Source: Pediococcus sp. (lineage in GTDB: Bacteria > Bacillota > Bacilli > Lactobacillales > Lactobacillaceae). From it: DNA of 5,869 nucleotides. Positions 1-5,411 of this stretch are shown here, piece after piece. The stretch lies in NCBI GenBank assembly GCA_022712335.1, contig JALAGR010000202.1:1-5869 (forward strand), written 5' to 3'. Both the position numbers and the translations under genes were made by a program. Under the pieces are notes generated by a model, which did not search any database, was not told the origin of the DNA, and saw nothing but the letters and a program-made list of their open reading frames with translations. The stretch's first letter is position 1. Each line of letters begins with the position of its first letter.

Positions 1-858
1 ATAATTGATCCATTTTATTTCACACTTTTTCGCTATGGAAGCGTTGCGGTGATATTTGCGATTATCTTGTATTTTATAGAAGGTCCCAAGGCTTTTAAAA
101 CAGAAGGACACACTATTAAATTATGGATTTTTGGAACATCAGCTTTTGCGGGATTTAGTTTCTTAGTTTTTCTTGGTCAACAATTGGCTGGTGCTTCTGG
201 TTCAATTATCGCATCGGTAATGATGGCTATTCAGCCATTACTCGGAGTTTTAGTGGGATGGATTTATCGAGGAATAAAACCAACATTAGCGTCGCTAATA
301 GCAATGATCATTGCAGCCGTAGGAGTATTCATGGTTGTGACTAAAGGAGATTTATCTGTATTAGTTTCAGGAAAAAATACGATTTTAGCGGTAGGATTGA
401 TTTTACTAGGAGCTTTATGTTGGGTAATTTACACTGCAGGAGGAGCCGATTTTCCCGAATGGTCGATTTTACGTTATTCGACTCTCACAGCTCTATTAGG
501 TGTATGTTCAGTAATTGTAGTTCTTACTGTAGCAACGTTATGTGGTTGGCTTCATTTCCCGACGATGACACAAATCATTGGCGTAAAAAATGCTTTGATT
601 TACATGATTACTCTAGCAGGAGTTATCGCCGTATTTACTTGGAATATGGGTAATCGAATCGTTAATCCAATAAATGGAATTTTGTTTATGAATTTAGTTC
701 CAATTACTTCGTTTGTTATAAAAATCATTAATGGTTATCAAGTTTCACTATTTGAGATTTCAGGATGCTGCATAACTATTGCAGCCTTGATTGGAAATAA
801 TCTTTACAATAGGTATCAGGTTAAACAGAAAAAAGTGGTAGAGGGAATAACTGAATAA
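1..858 (+). CDS. EamA/DMT-family membrane transporter (5' end cut by window edge)
   Basis: The reading frame is open from base 1, and 285 residues are visible before TAA at 856-858. EamA-type drug/metabolite transporters are usually about 290-300 residues, so only a short N-terminal piece is missing. The first in-frame start codon (GTG at 49) is not the real start: the 16 residues before it include PFYFTLFRYG, which matches the usual end of helix 1 and start of helix 2 in this family. About nine or ten hydrophobic segments are seen, in two halves that reflect the family's internal duplication (repeat 1 to about residue 115, repeat 2 about 127-268). The ILRYSTLTALLG stretch in the second half mirrors the LFRYGSVAV stretch in the first. 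These carriers move small metabolites or amino acids across the cytoplasmic membrane. The substrate is not readable here. The tail is short and lysine-rich. A hairpin terminator follows directly. Confidence 0.88.
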   Translation: MIDPFYFTLFRYGSVAVIFAIILYFIEGPKAFKTEGHTIKLWIFGTSAFAGFSFLVFLGQQLAGASGSIIASVMMAIQPLLGVLVGWIYRGIKPTLASLIAMIIAAVGVFMVVTKGDLSVLVSGKNTILAVGLILLGALCWVIYTAGGADFPEWSILRYSTLTALLGVCSVIVVLTVATLCGWLHFPTMTQIIGVKNALIYMITLAGVIAVFTWNMGNRIVNPINGILFMNLVPITSFVIKIINGYQVSLFEISGCCITIAALIGNNLYNRYQVKQKKVVEGITE

Positions 859-866
859 TACGTAAA

Positions 867-898
867 AAAAACCATTCTTGATTTTAAGAATGGTTTTT
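867..898. terminator. Bidirectional intrinsic terminator between convergent genes
   Basis: The arms ACCATTCTT (871-879) and AAGAATGGT (886-894) pair perfectly around a 6-base loop. The stem is extended by A residues on the left and T residues on the right (867-870 with 895-898). Read on the plus strand, the hairpin ends in a T run and closes the transporter gene. Read on the minus strand, it ends in a longer T run and closes the acetyltransferase gene, whose stop codon is at 913-915. Confidence 0.9.
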
Positions 899-912
899 GT
901 TGGTATTTATGA

Positions 913-1440
913 TTATTTTTCCAAATTCAACTCAAAAGCCAACCGGCGGCCATCTTCACCGGGATTAACATAAATGATTCCAGTGTATTCAAAATCAAAT
1001 TGTTGAACAAGATGTTGCATGCGCTGATTGAGTTCGTGAGTATCAATGCGGAAGTTAGTAAAGCCAACGCGATTTCCGAGGCTAATCAAATTCGACAAGA
1101 AAAACTTACTGAGCGCCATGCCCCGATAGTTACTATCAATAGCGATACGATGAATGGTTGCATAGGAATCTGAGGTGTTTTTCCATTGCCCGTCTAAAAT
1201 TTCAGCGTAGTTAGGATCGGGAGTTGTTAGCAAAGTAGCGGTACCAGCAATCTGATCACCAACTTTTAATATCCAACAATCACCATTATTGATGTCAGAA
1301 GTAAGCGTTGCTTGGTTCGGTGTGCCATCTTGCCATTGGGAGCTACCATCCGCTTTTAGTAACGCTTTAGCGCTATCAATAATTTCCATGATGCGTGATA
1401 AATCATGAAGTTGAGCTTTTTTAACATAAATATTACTCAT
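913..1440 (-). CDS. GNAT-family N-acetyltransferase
   Basis: This is a 175-residue cytoplasmic protein, a normal length for a single-domain GCN5-related N-acetyltransferase. The beta4 strand and pantetheine-binding turn are at about residues 95-113 (TIHRIAIDSNYRGMALSKFF). Motif B follows at about 132-158, with D133-T-H, N138, M141 and an F150-E-Y-T-G-I-I-Y-V strand, typical of this subfamily. An N-terminal QWQDGTPN stretch (35-42) is also common in Firmicutes members. The usual Q/R-x-x-G-x-G/A turn reads N104-Y-R-G-M-A, with Asn at the first position, a mild deviation. Such enzymes transfer acetyl from acetyl-CoA to an amine on a small molecule or protein; the acceptor cannot be predicted. 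ATG at 1440 is supported by AAAGGAG at 1450-1456, nine bases upstream. The gene is divergent from the LysR gene and may or may not be controlled by it. Confidence 0.88.
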   Translation of the reverse strand: MSNIYVKKAQLHDLSRIMEIIDSAKALLKADGSSQWQDGTPNQATLTSDINNGDCWILKVGDQIAGTATLLTTPDPNYAEILDGQWKNTSDSYATIHRIAIDSNYRGMALSKFFLSNLISLGNRVGFTNFRIDTHELNQRMQHLVQQFDFEYTGIIYVNPGEDGRRLAFELNLEK

Positions 1441-1465
1441 AAATTAAGGCTCCTTTGGATGAAAA

Positions 1466-1486
1466 ATAGTATATTAAGTATAGTAT
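1466..1486. promoter_or_regulatory. Imperfect palindrome with T-N11-A core, candidate LysR-type operator
   Basis: A 21-bp interrupted palindrome centred on base 1476 lies between the divergent GNAT and LysR genes. Eight of its ten arm positions pair. Its core, TATATT-A-AGTATA (1470-1482), fits the T-N11-A form of LysR-family binding sites. It overlaps a possible lysR promoter, with -35 TTGGAT at 1455-1460 and -10 TATAGT at 1479-1484, 18-bp spacing. That position would suit autorepression, which is common for LysR regulators. The region is very AT-rich, so chance symmetry is possible. Three TATACT hexamers read on the minus strand (1468-1473, 1477-1482, 1482-1487) could serve the GNAT gene, but none has a good -35. 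Confidence 0.4.
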
Positions 1487-1494
1487 AAAAAGTT

Positions 1495-1499
1495 GGGAG
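1495..1499 (+). promoter_or_regulatory. Ribosome binding site that fixes the lysR start
   Basis: GGGAG ends eight bases before ATG at 1508. It decides against the upstream in-frame TTG at 1493, which has no Shine-Dalgarno at a suitable distance and would add five residues before the conserved LysR N-terminus. Confidence 0.75.
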
Positions 1500-1507
1500 A
1501 TGGGGAA

Positions 1508-2392
1508 ATGGAAATTAGAACATTAAGATACTTTTGGACAGTTGCAGAAGAAGGGACAGTTTCAAAAGCTGCGGAAATTTTGCATATTACCCAGCCCACT
1601 TTGAGCCGACAGATTAAAGAATTAGAAGAAGAACTAGGAACAGAGCTGTTCATTCGTGGGCGACGCCAAGTTCAACTAACGGAAGCGGGAATGTTTTTAA
1701 AATCACGTGCAGAAGAAATTTTACAGCTTACGCAACAAACTAGTTTAGAATTTGAAAATCGTAAAAAGCAACTTTTTAGTGGTCATATTACAATCGGTTG
1801 TATCGAGGCGGATAATTCAAATACTTTGGCGCAAATTTTGGAAGACTTTATTCGTGACTATCCACAAGTTACTTTCAGTATTTATAGTGGAACGAGTGAC
1901 GATATTACAGAACGCTTGGACAAAGGATTAGTTGATGTTGCGATTTTAATTAAGCCAGTTGCAACAGAAAAATATCATGAAATCGTATTGCCAAGGACTG
2001 AAAGATGGGGGCTACTAGTTTCAGAGAAGTCTTATATTGCCCGAAAAGACGAAATTGTACCAGCGGATTTGATTGGAATGCCATTTTTAGTTTCAGGACG
2101 TCCTGAAGTTCAGCAATTAGTTTCAACTTGGAGTCAGATGAACTTTAATCAGTTAAACGTAGTGGGAAATTACAACTTAATTTTCAACGTCTTACCCCTC
2201 GTTAAACGACAAGTTGCGCAAGCCTTTATTATTGAAGGTGCAATTAGAAATACACATCCGAGTGGGGTGAAGTTTATTCCTCTAGGACCAGAAATCAATA
2301 CGAATTGCGTGCTAGTTTGGAAACGTGGACGGAATCTTTCGCCCGTCGTTAATAAATTTATTAATTATTTTCACCATGCTTTTCAAGCATAG
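1508..2392 (+). CDS. LysR-family transcriptional regulator
   Basis: The protein has 294 residues, the standard length for this family. It starts at ATG 1508 with MEIRTLRYFWTVAEEG, the canonical LysR N-terminus. The winged helix-turn-helix covers about residues 3-60, with the recognition region A21-A22-E-x-L-H-I-T-Q-P-T-L-S-R-Q-I (about 21-36) followed by ELEEELGTELF. A linker helix (about 60-88) leads to the periplasmic-binding-protein-like effector domain (about 92-294). These proteins are usually tetramers that bind T-N11-A sites and respond to a small-molecule coinducer from the pathway they control. The three-gene flavodoxin, cupin and CMD set immediately downstream on the same strand is the most likely target. 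The divergent GNAT gene is a second candidate. The coinducer cannot be inferred. The TAG stop is at 2390-2392, and a hairpin follows before the next gene. Confidence 0.95.
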   Translation: MEIRTLRYFWTVAEEGTVSKAAEILHITQPTLSRQIKELEEELGTELFIRGRRQVQLTEAGMFLKSRAEEILQLTQQTSLEFENRKKQLFSGHITIGCIEADNSNTLAQILEDFIRDYPQVTFSIYSGTSDDITERLDKGLVDVAILIKPVATEKYHEIVLPRTERWGLLVSEKSYIARKDEIVPADLIGMPFLVSGRPEVQQLVSTWSQMNFNQLNVVGNYNLIFNVLPLVKRQVAQAFIIEGAIRNTHPSGVKFIPLGPEINTNCVLVWKRGRNLSPVVNKFINYFHHAFQA

Positions 2393-2399
2393 AAACATT

Positions 2400-2440
2400 T
2401 AAAATAAGCATTTTACGAACTTTAAAAAGAGTCTTAACAT
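2400..2440 (+). promoter_or_regulatory. Candidate promoter and palindromic site for the flavodoxin-cupin-CMD genes
   Basis: A perfect 6-bp-arm inverted repeat, TAAAAT-AAGC-ATTTTA, lies at 2400-2415. It overlaps a weak -35-like TTTACG (2412-2417), followed after 17 bp by a weak -10-like TAACAT (2435-2440). Each hexamer matches four of six consensus bases, which would suit an activator-dependent promoter. The predicted transcript start is near 2447, inside the loop of the following hairpin. The palindrome could be a LysR site but is not clearly related in sequence to the one at 1466-1486. This is inference from weak motifs. Confidence 0.3.
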
Positions 2441-2472
2441 TATCGTAGTTGATAGATGTTGAGGCTTTTTTT
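2424..2472 (+). terminator. Terminator-like hairpin between lysR and the flavodoxin gene
   Basis: The left arm AAAAAGAGTCTTAACA (2424-2439) pairs over 16 positions with TGTTGAGGCTTTTTTT (2457-2472), with three G-U wobbles. Within the 17-base apical part, TATC (2441-2444) and GATA (2451-2454) can add a small inner stem. The hairpin ends in seven T residues, so it is a good intrinsic terminator for the lysR transcript. Its T run ends three bases before the AGGAGG of the flavodoxin gene, so any transcript that starts upstream of 2424 must read through it to express the three-gene set. It may therefore also act as an attenuator. Confidence 0.75.
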
Positions 2473-2475
2473 GAT

Positions 2476-2481
2476 AGGAGG
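2476..2481 (+). promoter_or_regulatory. Ribosome binding site that fixes the flavodoxin start
   Basis: A perfect AGGAGG lies six bases before ATG at 2488. It rules out the longer in-frame start TTG at 2449, which lies inside the upstream hairpin and has no ribosome binding site. Confidence 0.85.
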
Positions 2482-2487
2482 CACATA

Positions 2488-2958
2488 ATGGAAATTATTT
2501 ATTTTACACACGCTAAGGGTGGAAATACTGAAATTTTAGCGCAAAAAATTGCTGACCGTTTAAATTTAACGGTCAACAAAATTGTTGCCGATGAGCCATA
2601 TCCGACAGAATATGATGAGATTGCAGAGCGTGCTAAAGCTGAGCATGACCAAGACATTTTTCCAAGCGCTCAATTAGATGGTGAAATCAATGACGATGTT
2701 CTGATTTTGGGAACGCCAATTTGGTTTGGTGAATTACCCAACGTGGTAAAGCGATTCTTGAAGGAACAAGTCACTGCGCCACTTAAGATCTATCCATTCT
2801 GCACTAGTGAAGGTAGTGGACTAGGCAATAGCGAAAATGAACTAAAAGAAATTTTCCCCCAAGCTGAAGTTCAGCAGGGGCTAGCAGTTCAAGGTTCCAA
2901 AGTCGACAAAGCGGATCAAGCTGTAGAAAACTGGTTAAAACAATTGGATTTAATTTAA
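2488..2958 (+). CDS. Flavodoxin-like FMN-binding protein
   Basis: This is a 156-residue protein with a flavodoxin fold. The first strand and phosphate-binding loop read MEIIYFTHAKGGNTEILAQ, with T7-x-x-x-G-G-N-T holding the FMN phosphate. The second flavin loop is VLILGTPIWFGELPNVVKRFL (the G-x-P-I-W-x-G-x-x-P pattern), where the aromatic W stacks near the flavin. A third loop, PFCTSEGSGLGNS, also lines the flavin site. The length and the GTPIW and TSEGSG motifs fit the short-chain flavodoxin group often annotated Flavodoxin_4, rather than NADPH-quinone reductases of the larger WrbA type. It probably works in the cytosol as an electron carrier or small flavin reductase. It is the first gene of the set with the cupin (20-base gap) and CMD genes. 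The partner reductase and final acceptor are not visible. Start ATG 2488 is chosen on a strong AGGAGG. Confidence 0.88.
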   Translation: MEIIYFTHAKGGNTEILAQKIADRLNLTVNKIVADEPYPTEYDEIAERAKAEHDQDIFPSAQLDGEINDDVLILGTPIWFGELPNVVKRFLKEQVTAPLKIYPFCTSEGSGLGNSENELKEIFPQAEVQQGLAVQGSKVDKADQAVENWLKQLDLI

Positions 2959-2978
2959 GAGTATAGGAGTAAATTTGA

Positions 2979-3395
2979 ATGAGAAATGAAGAAGTGAAAG
3001 ATGGTGTTATTTTTCCAGCAGGAGCTAAAAATGATGCGTACACCCAATATTTTGTAGGTCAAAGTTATCTAAAAAGTTTGGTGGCCGATCCTGAAGTTAA
3101 CGTAGGCGTGGGTAACGTAACGTTTGAGCCTGGTTGTCGTAACAACTGGCATATTCACCATGATGGATTCCAAATCCTACTAGTGACTGGTGGAGAAGGC
3201 TGGTATCAAGAAGAAGGGCAAGCTGCGCAACACTTGAAACCTGGCGATGTTATTGTTACTCACGATGGGGTAAAACATTGGCATGGGGCAACTAAAGATA
3301 GTTGGTTTGAACATATCGCAATTACTGCTGGAACACCTGAATGGCTTGAACCAGTAAGCGATGAACAATATGCTGCAATTGAGGAGGAAAAGTAA
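2979..3395 (+). CDS. Small single-domain cupin protein
   Basis: The protein has 138 residues with one cupin beta-barrel. Motif 1 is G52-x5-H58-I-H60, followed by Q65 where classical cupins have glutamate, then G71-G-E-G. Motif 2 is G89-D90-x7-G97-V-K-H100-W-H102-G. H58, H60, Q65 and H100 are the likely metal ligands. The HWHGA and D-S-W-F-x-H stretches are typical of the cupins found beside or fused to CMD domains in Firmicutes, Actinobacteria and Proteobacteria. Automatic names such as quercetin dioxygenase are not justified by this sequence. The real reaction is unknown; a metal-dependent isomerase, dioxygenase or binding role are all possible. The start ATG has AGGAG nine bases upstream (2965-2969). 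The stop codon directly abuts the start of the CMD gene, and the cupin's last codons contain the CMD ribosome binding site, so the two are translationally coupled. Confidence 0.9.
   Translation: MRNEEVKDGVIFPAGAKNDAYTQYFVGQSYLKSLVADPEVNVGVGNVTFEPGCRNNWHIHHDGFQILLVTGGEGWYQEEGQAAQHLKPGDVIVTHDGVKHWHGATKDSWFEHIAITAGTPEWLEPVSDEQYAAIEEEK
3382..3387 (+). promoter_or_regulatory. Ribosome binding site supporting a TTG start for the CMD gene
   Basis: AGGAGG lies inside the last codons of the cupin gene, in its Glu-Glu-Glu region. It is eight bases before TTG at 3396, which begins on the base right after the cupin TAA. No ATG or GTG occurs in frame near this site, so TTG is the convincing start. Confidence 0.85.
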
Positions 3396-3710
3396 TTGGC
3401 AAAAAAACAAACAGCAGGACGGGATCAGCTAGGTGATTTAGCGCCTAAATTTGCTGAATTGAATGACGATGTATTATTTGGTGAGGTATGGTCACGCGAA
3501 GACCAACTTTCAGCACGTGATCGAAGCATGATAACTTGTTCGAGTTTAATGTCACAAGGACTTTTTCCTCAACTAGAAGCGCACATGAAAATTGCTAAAG
3601 AAAACGGCGTGACTAAGGAAGAAATGGTGGAATTAATTACGCATCTTTCCTTCTATGCAGGCTGGCCAAAAGCTTGGTCGGCATTTGGGTTGGTAAAGCA
3701 AATATTTTAA
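3396..3710 (+). CDS. Carboxymuconolactone decarboxylase (CMD)-like protein
   Basis: The protein has 104 residues, a normal length for a stand-alone CMD domain. The family core is clear: L38-S-A-R-D-R-S (38-44), I46-T, Q54-G-L-F-P-Q-L-x-x-H63, N70-G-V-T-K-E-E-M (70-77), and the C-terminal H83-L-x-F-Y-A-G-W-P-K-A-W (83-94). The only cysteine is C48, so the CxxC thiol pair of AhpD-type peroxidase partners is absent. The protein therefore belongs with the gamma-CMD/small-CMD branch rather than AhpD. The branch is named for protocatechuate ring-cleavage decarboxylation, but no other gene of that pathway is present, so the name gives fold and not substrate. Known members form trimers or hexamers. 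It starts at TTG, immediately after the cupin stop, with a strong AGGAGG. In many genomes CMD and this cupin type are neighbours or fused, which supports a joint function. A long terminator follows. Confidence 0.9.
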   Translation: MAKKQTAGRDQLGDLAPKFAELNDDVLFGEVWSREDQLSARDRSMITCSSLMSQGLFPQLEAHMKIAKENGVTKEEMVELITHLSFYAGWPKAWSAFGLVKQIF

Positions 3711-3712
3711 TT

Positions 3713-3771
3713 AAAAAGCTGCGATATAAAGTGCAATCACTTCGGATTGATAACTTTATCGCAGCTTTTTT
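3713..3771. terminator. Long bidirectional terminator with nested hairpins
   Basis: The outer stem pairs AAAAAGCTGCGA (3713-3724) with TCGCAGCTTTTT (3759-3770). After a two-base bulge (3725-3726), TAAAGT (3727-3732) pairs with ACTTTA (3753-3758). Inside, CAATC (3734-3738) pairs with GATTG (3745-3749) around ACTTCG. The plus-strand product ends in six T residues (3766-3771). The minus-strand product ends in five U residues, so the element can close both the CMD gene and the convergent permease gene, which stops at 3775-3777. Confidence 0.88.
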
Positions 3772-3774
3772 AGA

Positions 3775-4524
3775 TTAATTAGATTGTCTACTGATTCGTT
3801 TGTTTTTAATTGAAATTCCACAAAGAATTAAGATGATAAAACCAACGAGGGTAGGTTGCCAAATATGATTTAAATTAACCGCTTTGGACAAAAATTGAAC
3901 AGGGCTCAATAATACGGTTGGAGACCAATTTTTAAATACTTCGACTCCTCCTAATAACCCAGTCACCATTAGAAACCCTTCGATTAAAACGGCGGATAGG
4001 AACGGAGAGGATGTGTAAATCCCCAATGTTGCTCCTAGTGTAATTAGAACTAAAAAGACCACCATTTGAACGCATAGTGCACCTGCTAAGTGACCAAATT
4101 GCACTTTATTATCAAAAAGTGCCCACACCATATAAACGTTGATTAAATCTCCAACGAGCAATCCTAAAAATGAAAATAGCAGTCCTGCTATCAGTTTTGG
4201 TGTGTAGATTTTAGAAGGCGTTTTAGCATTGGTTTTATAAAATAATTTCAAGGATTCATTTTTACCTAATAAACAGGCTTCGGCTACAACAAAAATTACA
4301 ACAAAGACGATAATCTGTTCCACATTTTTGAAATAAGACGCAGTTGCTGAAATCCAAGTTGGATCGGGTAATAGAATGTTACTGGCATCGTATCCACCCA
4401 TGCTTTTTAAGATGTCTTTAGAATAGTAGGTAAATAGCGGTGCAGTGACACCCATTAAAGAACAAATGGATATTAACAGAAAAACTCGTTTACTTCGGTA
4501 CCATTTACGTATTTCTAATATCAT
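3775..4524 (-). CDS. ABC-2-type transporter permease (YxlG-like position)
   Basis: The protein has 249 residues and about six membrane helices (approximately 14-34, 69-87, 111-137, 146-169, 175-193 and 225-240). It has a short basic N-terminus (IRKWYRSKR) and a basic C-terminal tail. This is the topology and size of ABC-2 permeases that pair with a separate ATPase. Its ATG lies two bases after the TGA of the ATPase gene, and the GGGGAGG ribosome binding site (4532-4538) is inside the ATPase 3' end, so the two are translationally coupled and very probably form one transporter. Transporters of this type export peptides, antibiotics or lipids, or sense envelope stress. By gene order it corresponds to YxlG of B. 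subtilis; I have not aligned the sequences. It is the last gene of the operon and is closed by the terminator at 3713-3771. Confidence 0.85.
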   Translation of the reverse strand: MILEIRKWYRSKRVFLLISICSLMGVTAPLFTYYSKDILKSMGGYDASNILLPDPTWISATASYFKNVEQIIVFVVIFVVAEACLLGKNESLKLFYKTNAKTPSKIYTPKLIAGLLFSFLGLLVGDLINVYMVWALFDNKVQFGHLAGALCVQMVVFLVLITLGATLGIYTSSPFLSAVLIEGFLMVTGLLGGVEVFKNWSPTVLLSPVQFLSKAVNLNHIWQPTLVGFIILILCGISIKNKRISRQSN

Positions 4525-4526
4525 AG

Positions 4527-5411
4527 TCAGACCTCCCCAGCAATCGCTTGGTCAAATGCTTTATCAAGTGAATAATCGTCAATTCCAACGCTTTCGATTG
4601 CTTCTACATGATTTTGTAGGACATCAAGCACCGTTCCCATTTGATTTGCAGAAAAATAAAGCTTGTCTGCAAAATTTTCTTTTTCGTTTAGTGAAACATT
4701 TTTAGCGTTTAAAGCTGTGATGATTTCCGCTTTGAAACTAGCTGTTTTGAGCTTAATCAGAGCCATATTTTCTGATTTGTGAATGAAATCAGTGGTACTA
4801 CCAGCAAATAATAATTTACCTTGGTTAAGGACTAAAAGTTGGTCGGCAATTCGTTGAATATCACTCAAGAGATGGCTAGATATTAATACAGTTCGCTCTT
4901 TGGCAATCGCGGTTATTAATGATAAAACGTCCTCGCGACCAAACGGATCGAGAGCGCTGGTAGGTTCATCTAGAATTAATAACTGTGGTTCTAAAATGTT
5001 AGCTACGGCAATGCCTAAGCGTTGTTTCATACCACGAGAAAATTTTCCAACAAGTCGTTTTTTATGTTTTAGCAGTCCAACTTGATCTAAGTGATGATTA
5101 ATACGCGCTTGATCGATCGGTTTATCGCGTAATTTTAAAACTTGCTGAAGTATTTCTTCGGCTGTTAAGTAAGCTTCAAAACTAGGTGTATCAGGGCAAT
5201 AGGCGATATCTAAACGATGGGCATCAATAGAGCCTTGCGTAATAGCAAGTTGTCCTAAAATGGAATGAATCAGAGTGGTTTTACCAGCACCATTAGGACC
5301 AATTAAGCCGATTACACCAGCGCCTGTCGGAATCTGACAGGTAATATCCTTTAGAGCTTTAAAATGCTTAAATTTCACGGTTAGGTGACTTACTTCAACA
5401 ATATTATTCAT
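4527..5411 (-). CDS. ABC transporter ATP-binding protein (YxlF-like position)
   Basis: The protein has 294 residues. Walker A is G38-P-N-G-A-G-K-T-T (38-46), the signature is F124-S-R-G-M-K-Q-R (124-131), Walker B is L144-L-I-L-D-E (144-149) followed by P-T-S-A-L-D, and the switch histidine is H180. At the Q-loop position the sequence reads Y71-C-P-D-T-P, with aspartate instead of the usual glutamine or glutamate. A C-terminal accessory region of about 80 residues (about 215-294) follows, as in resistance-type export ATPases. I choose ATG 5411 because AGGAGG (5421-5426) is nine bases upstream. The ATG at 5417 is only three bases from that site, and longer starts lie inside the preceding gene. 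The gene overlaps the preceding PLDc_N gene by eight bases and is followed two bases later by the permease gene, so it energises that permease. The substrate is unknown. Confidence 0.93.
   Translation of the reverse strand: MNNIVEVSHLTVKFKHFKALKDITCQIPTGAGVIGLIGPNGAGKTTLIHSILGQLAITQGSIDAHRLDIAYCPDTPSFEAYLTAEEILQQVLKLRDKPIDQARINHHLDQVGLLKHKKRLVGKFSRGMKQRLGIAVANILEPQLLILDEPTSALDPFGREDVLSLITAIAKERTVLISSHLLSDIQRIADQLLVLNQGKLLFAGSTTDFIHKSENMALIKLKTASFKAEIITALNAKNVSLNEKENFADKLYFSANQMGTVLDVLQNHVEAIESVGIDDYSLDKAFDQAIAGEV

Noticed and set aside
417..653. 78-residue plus-strand reading frame inside the EamA transporter gene
   Set aside because: It lies wholly within the transporter in another frame, has no ribosome binding site and a composition not like a protein of any family. 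The transporter frame is clearly the coding one.
2449..2477. TTGATA at 2449-2454 as a -35 element for the flavodoxin gene
   Set aside because: At 17-18 bp spacing there is no acceptable -10, and the transcript would begin after the Shine-Dalgarno.
2449..2487. Longer N-terminus for the flavodoxin from TTG 2449
   Set aside because: This start lies in the loop of the terminator hairpin, lacks a ribosome binding site, and would add 13 residues before the normal first beta strand of the fold.
2804..3043. Minus-strand frame across the flavodoxin-cupin junction
   Set aside because: It is antisense to two well-supported genes and shows no family motif.
3180..3410. Minus-strand frame opposite the cupin gene
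   Set aside because: It is a shadow of the cupin coding strand, with phenylalanine- and serine-rich noise and no domain.
3396..3710. AhpD-type alkylhydroperoxidase call for the CMD protein
   Set aside because: The CxxC pair required for that activity is absent; only one cysteine is present.
4445..4705. Plus-strand frame opposite the ABC permease and ATPase junction
   Set aside because: It is antisense to two coupled ABC genes with intact motifs, and has no ribosome binding site.
4900..5085. Plus-strand frame opposite the ATPase signature and Walker B region
   Set aside because: It is a shadow frame created by the conserved ATPase motifs on the other strand.
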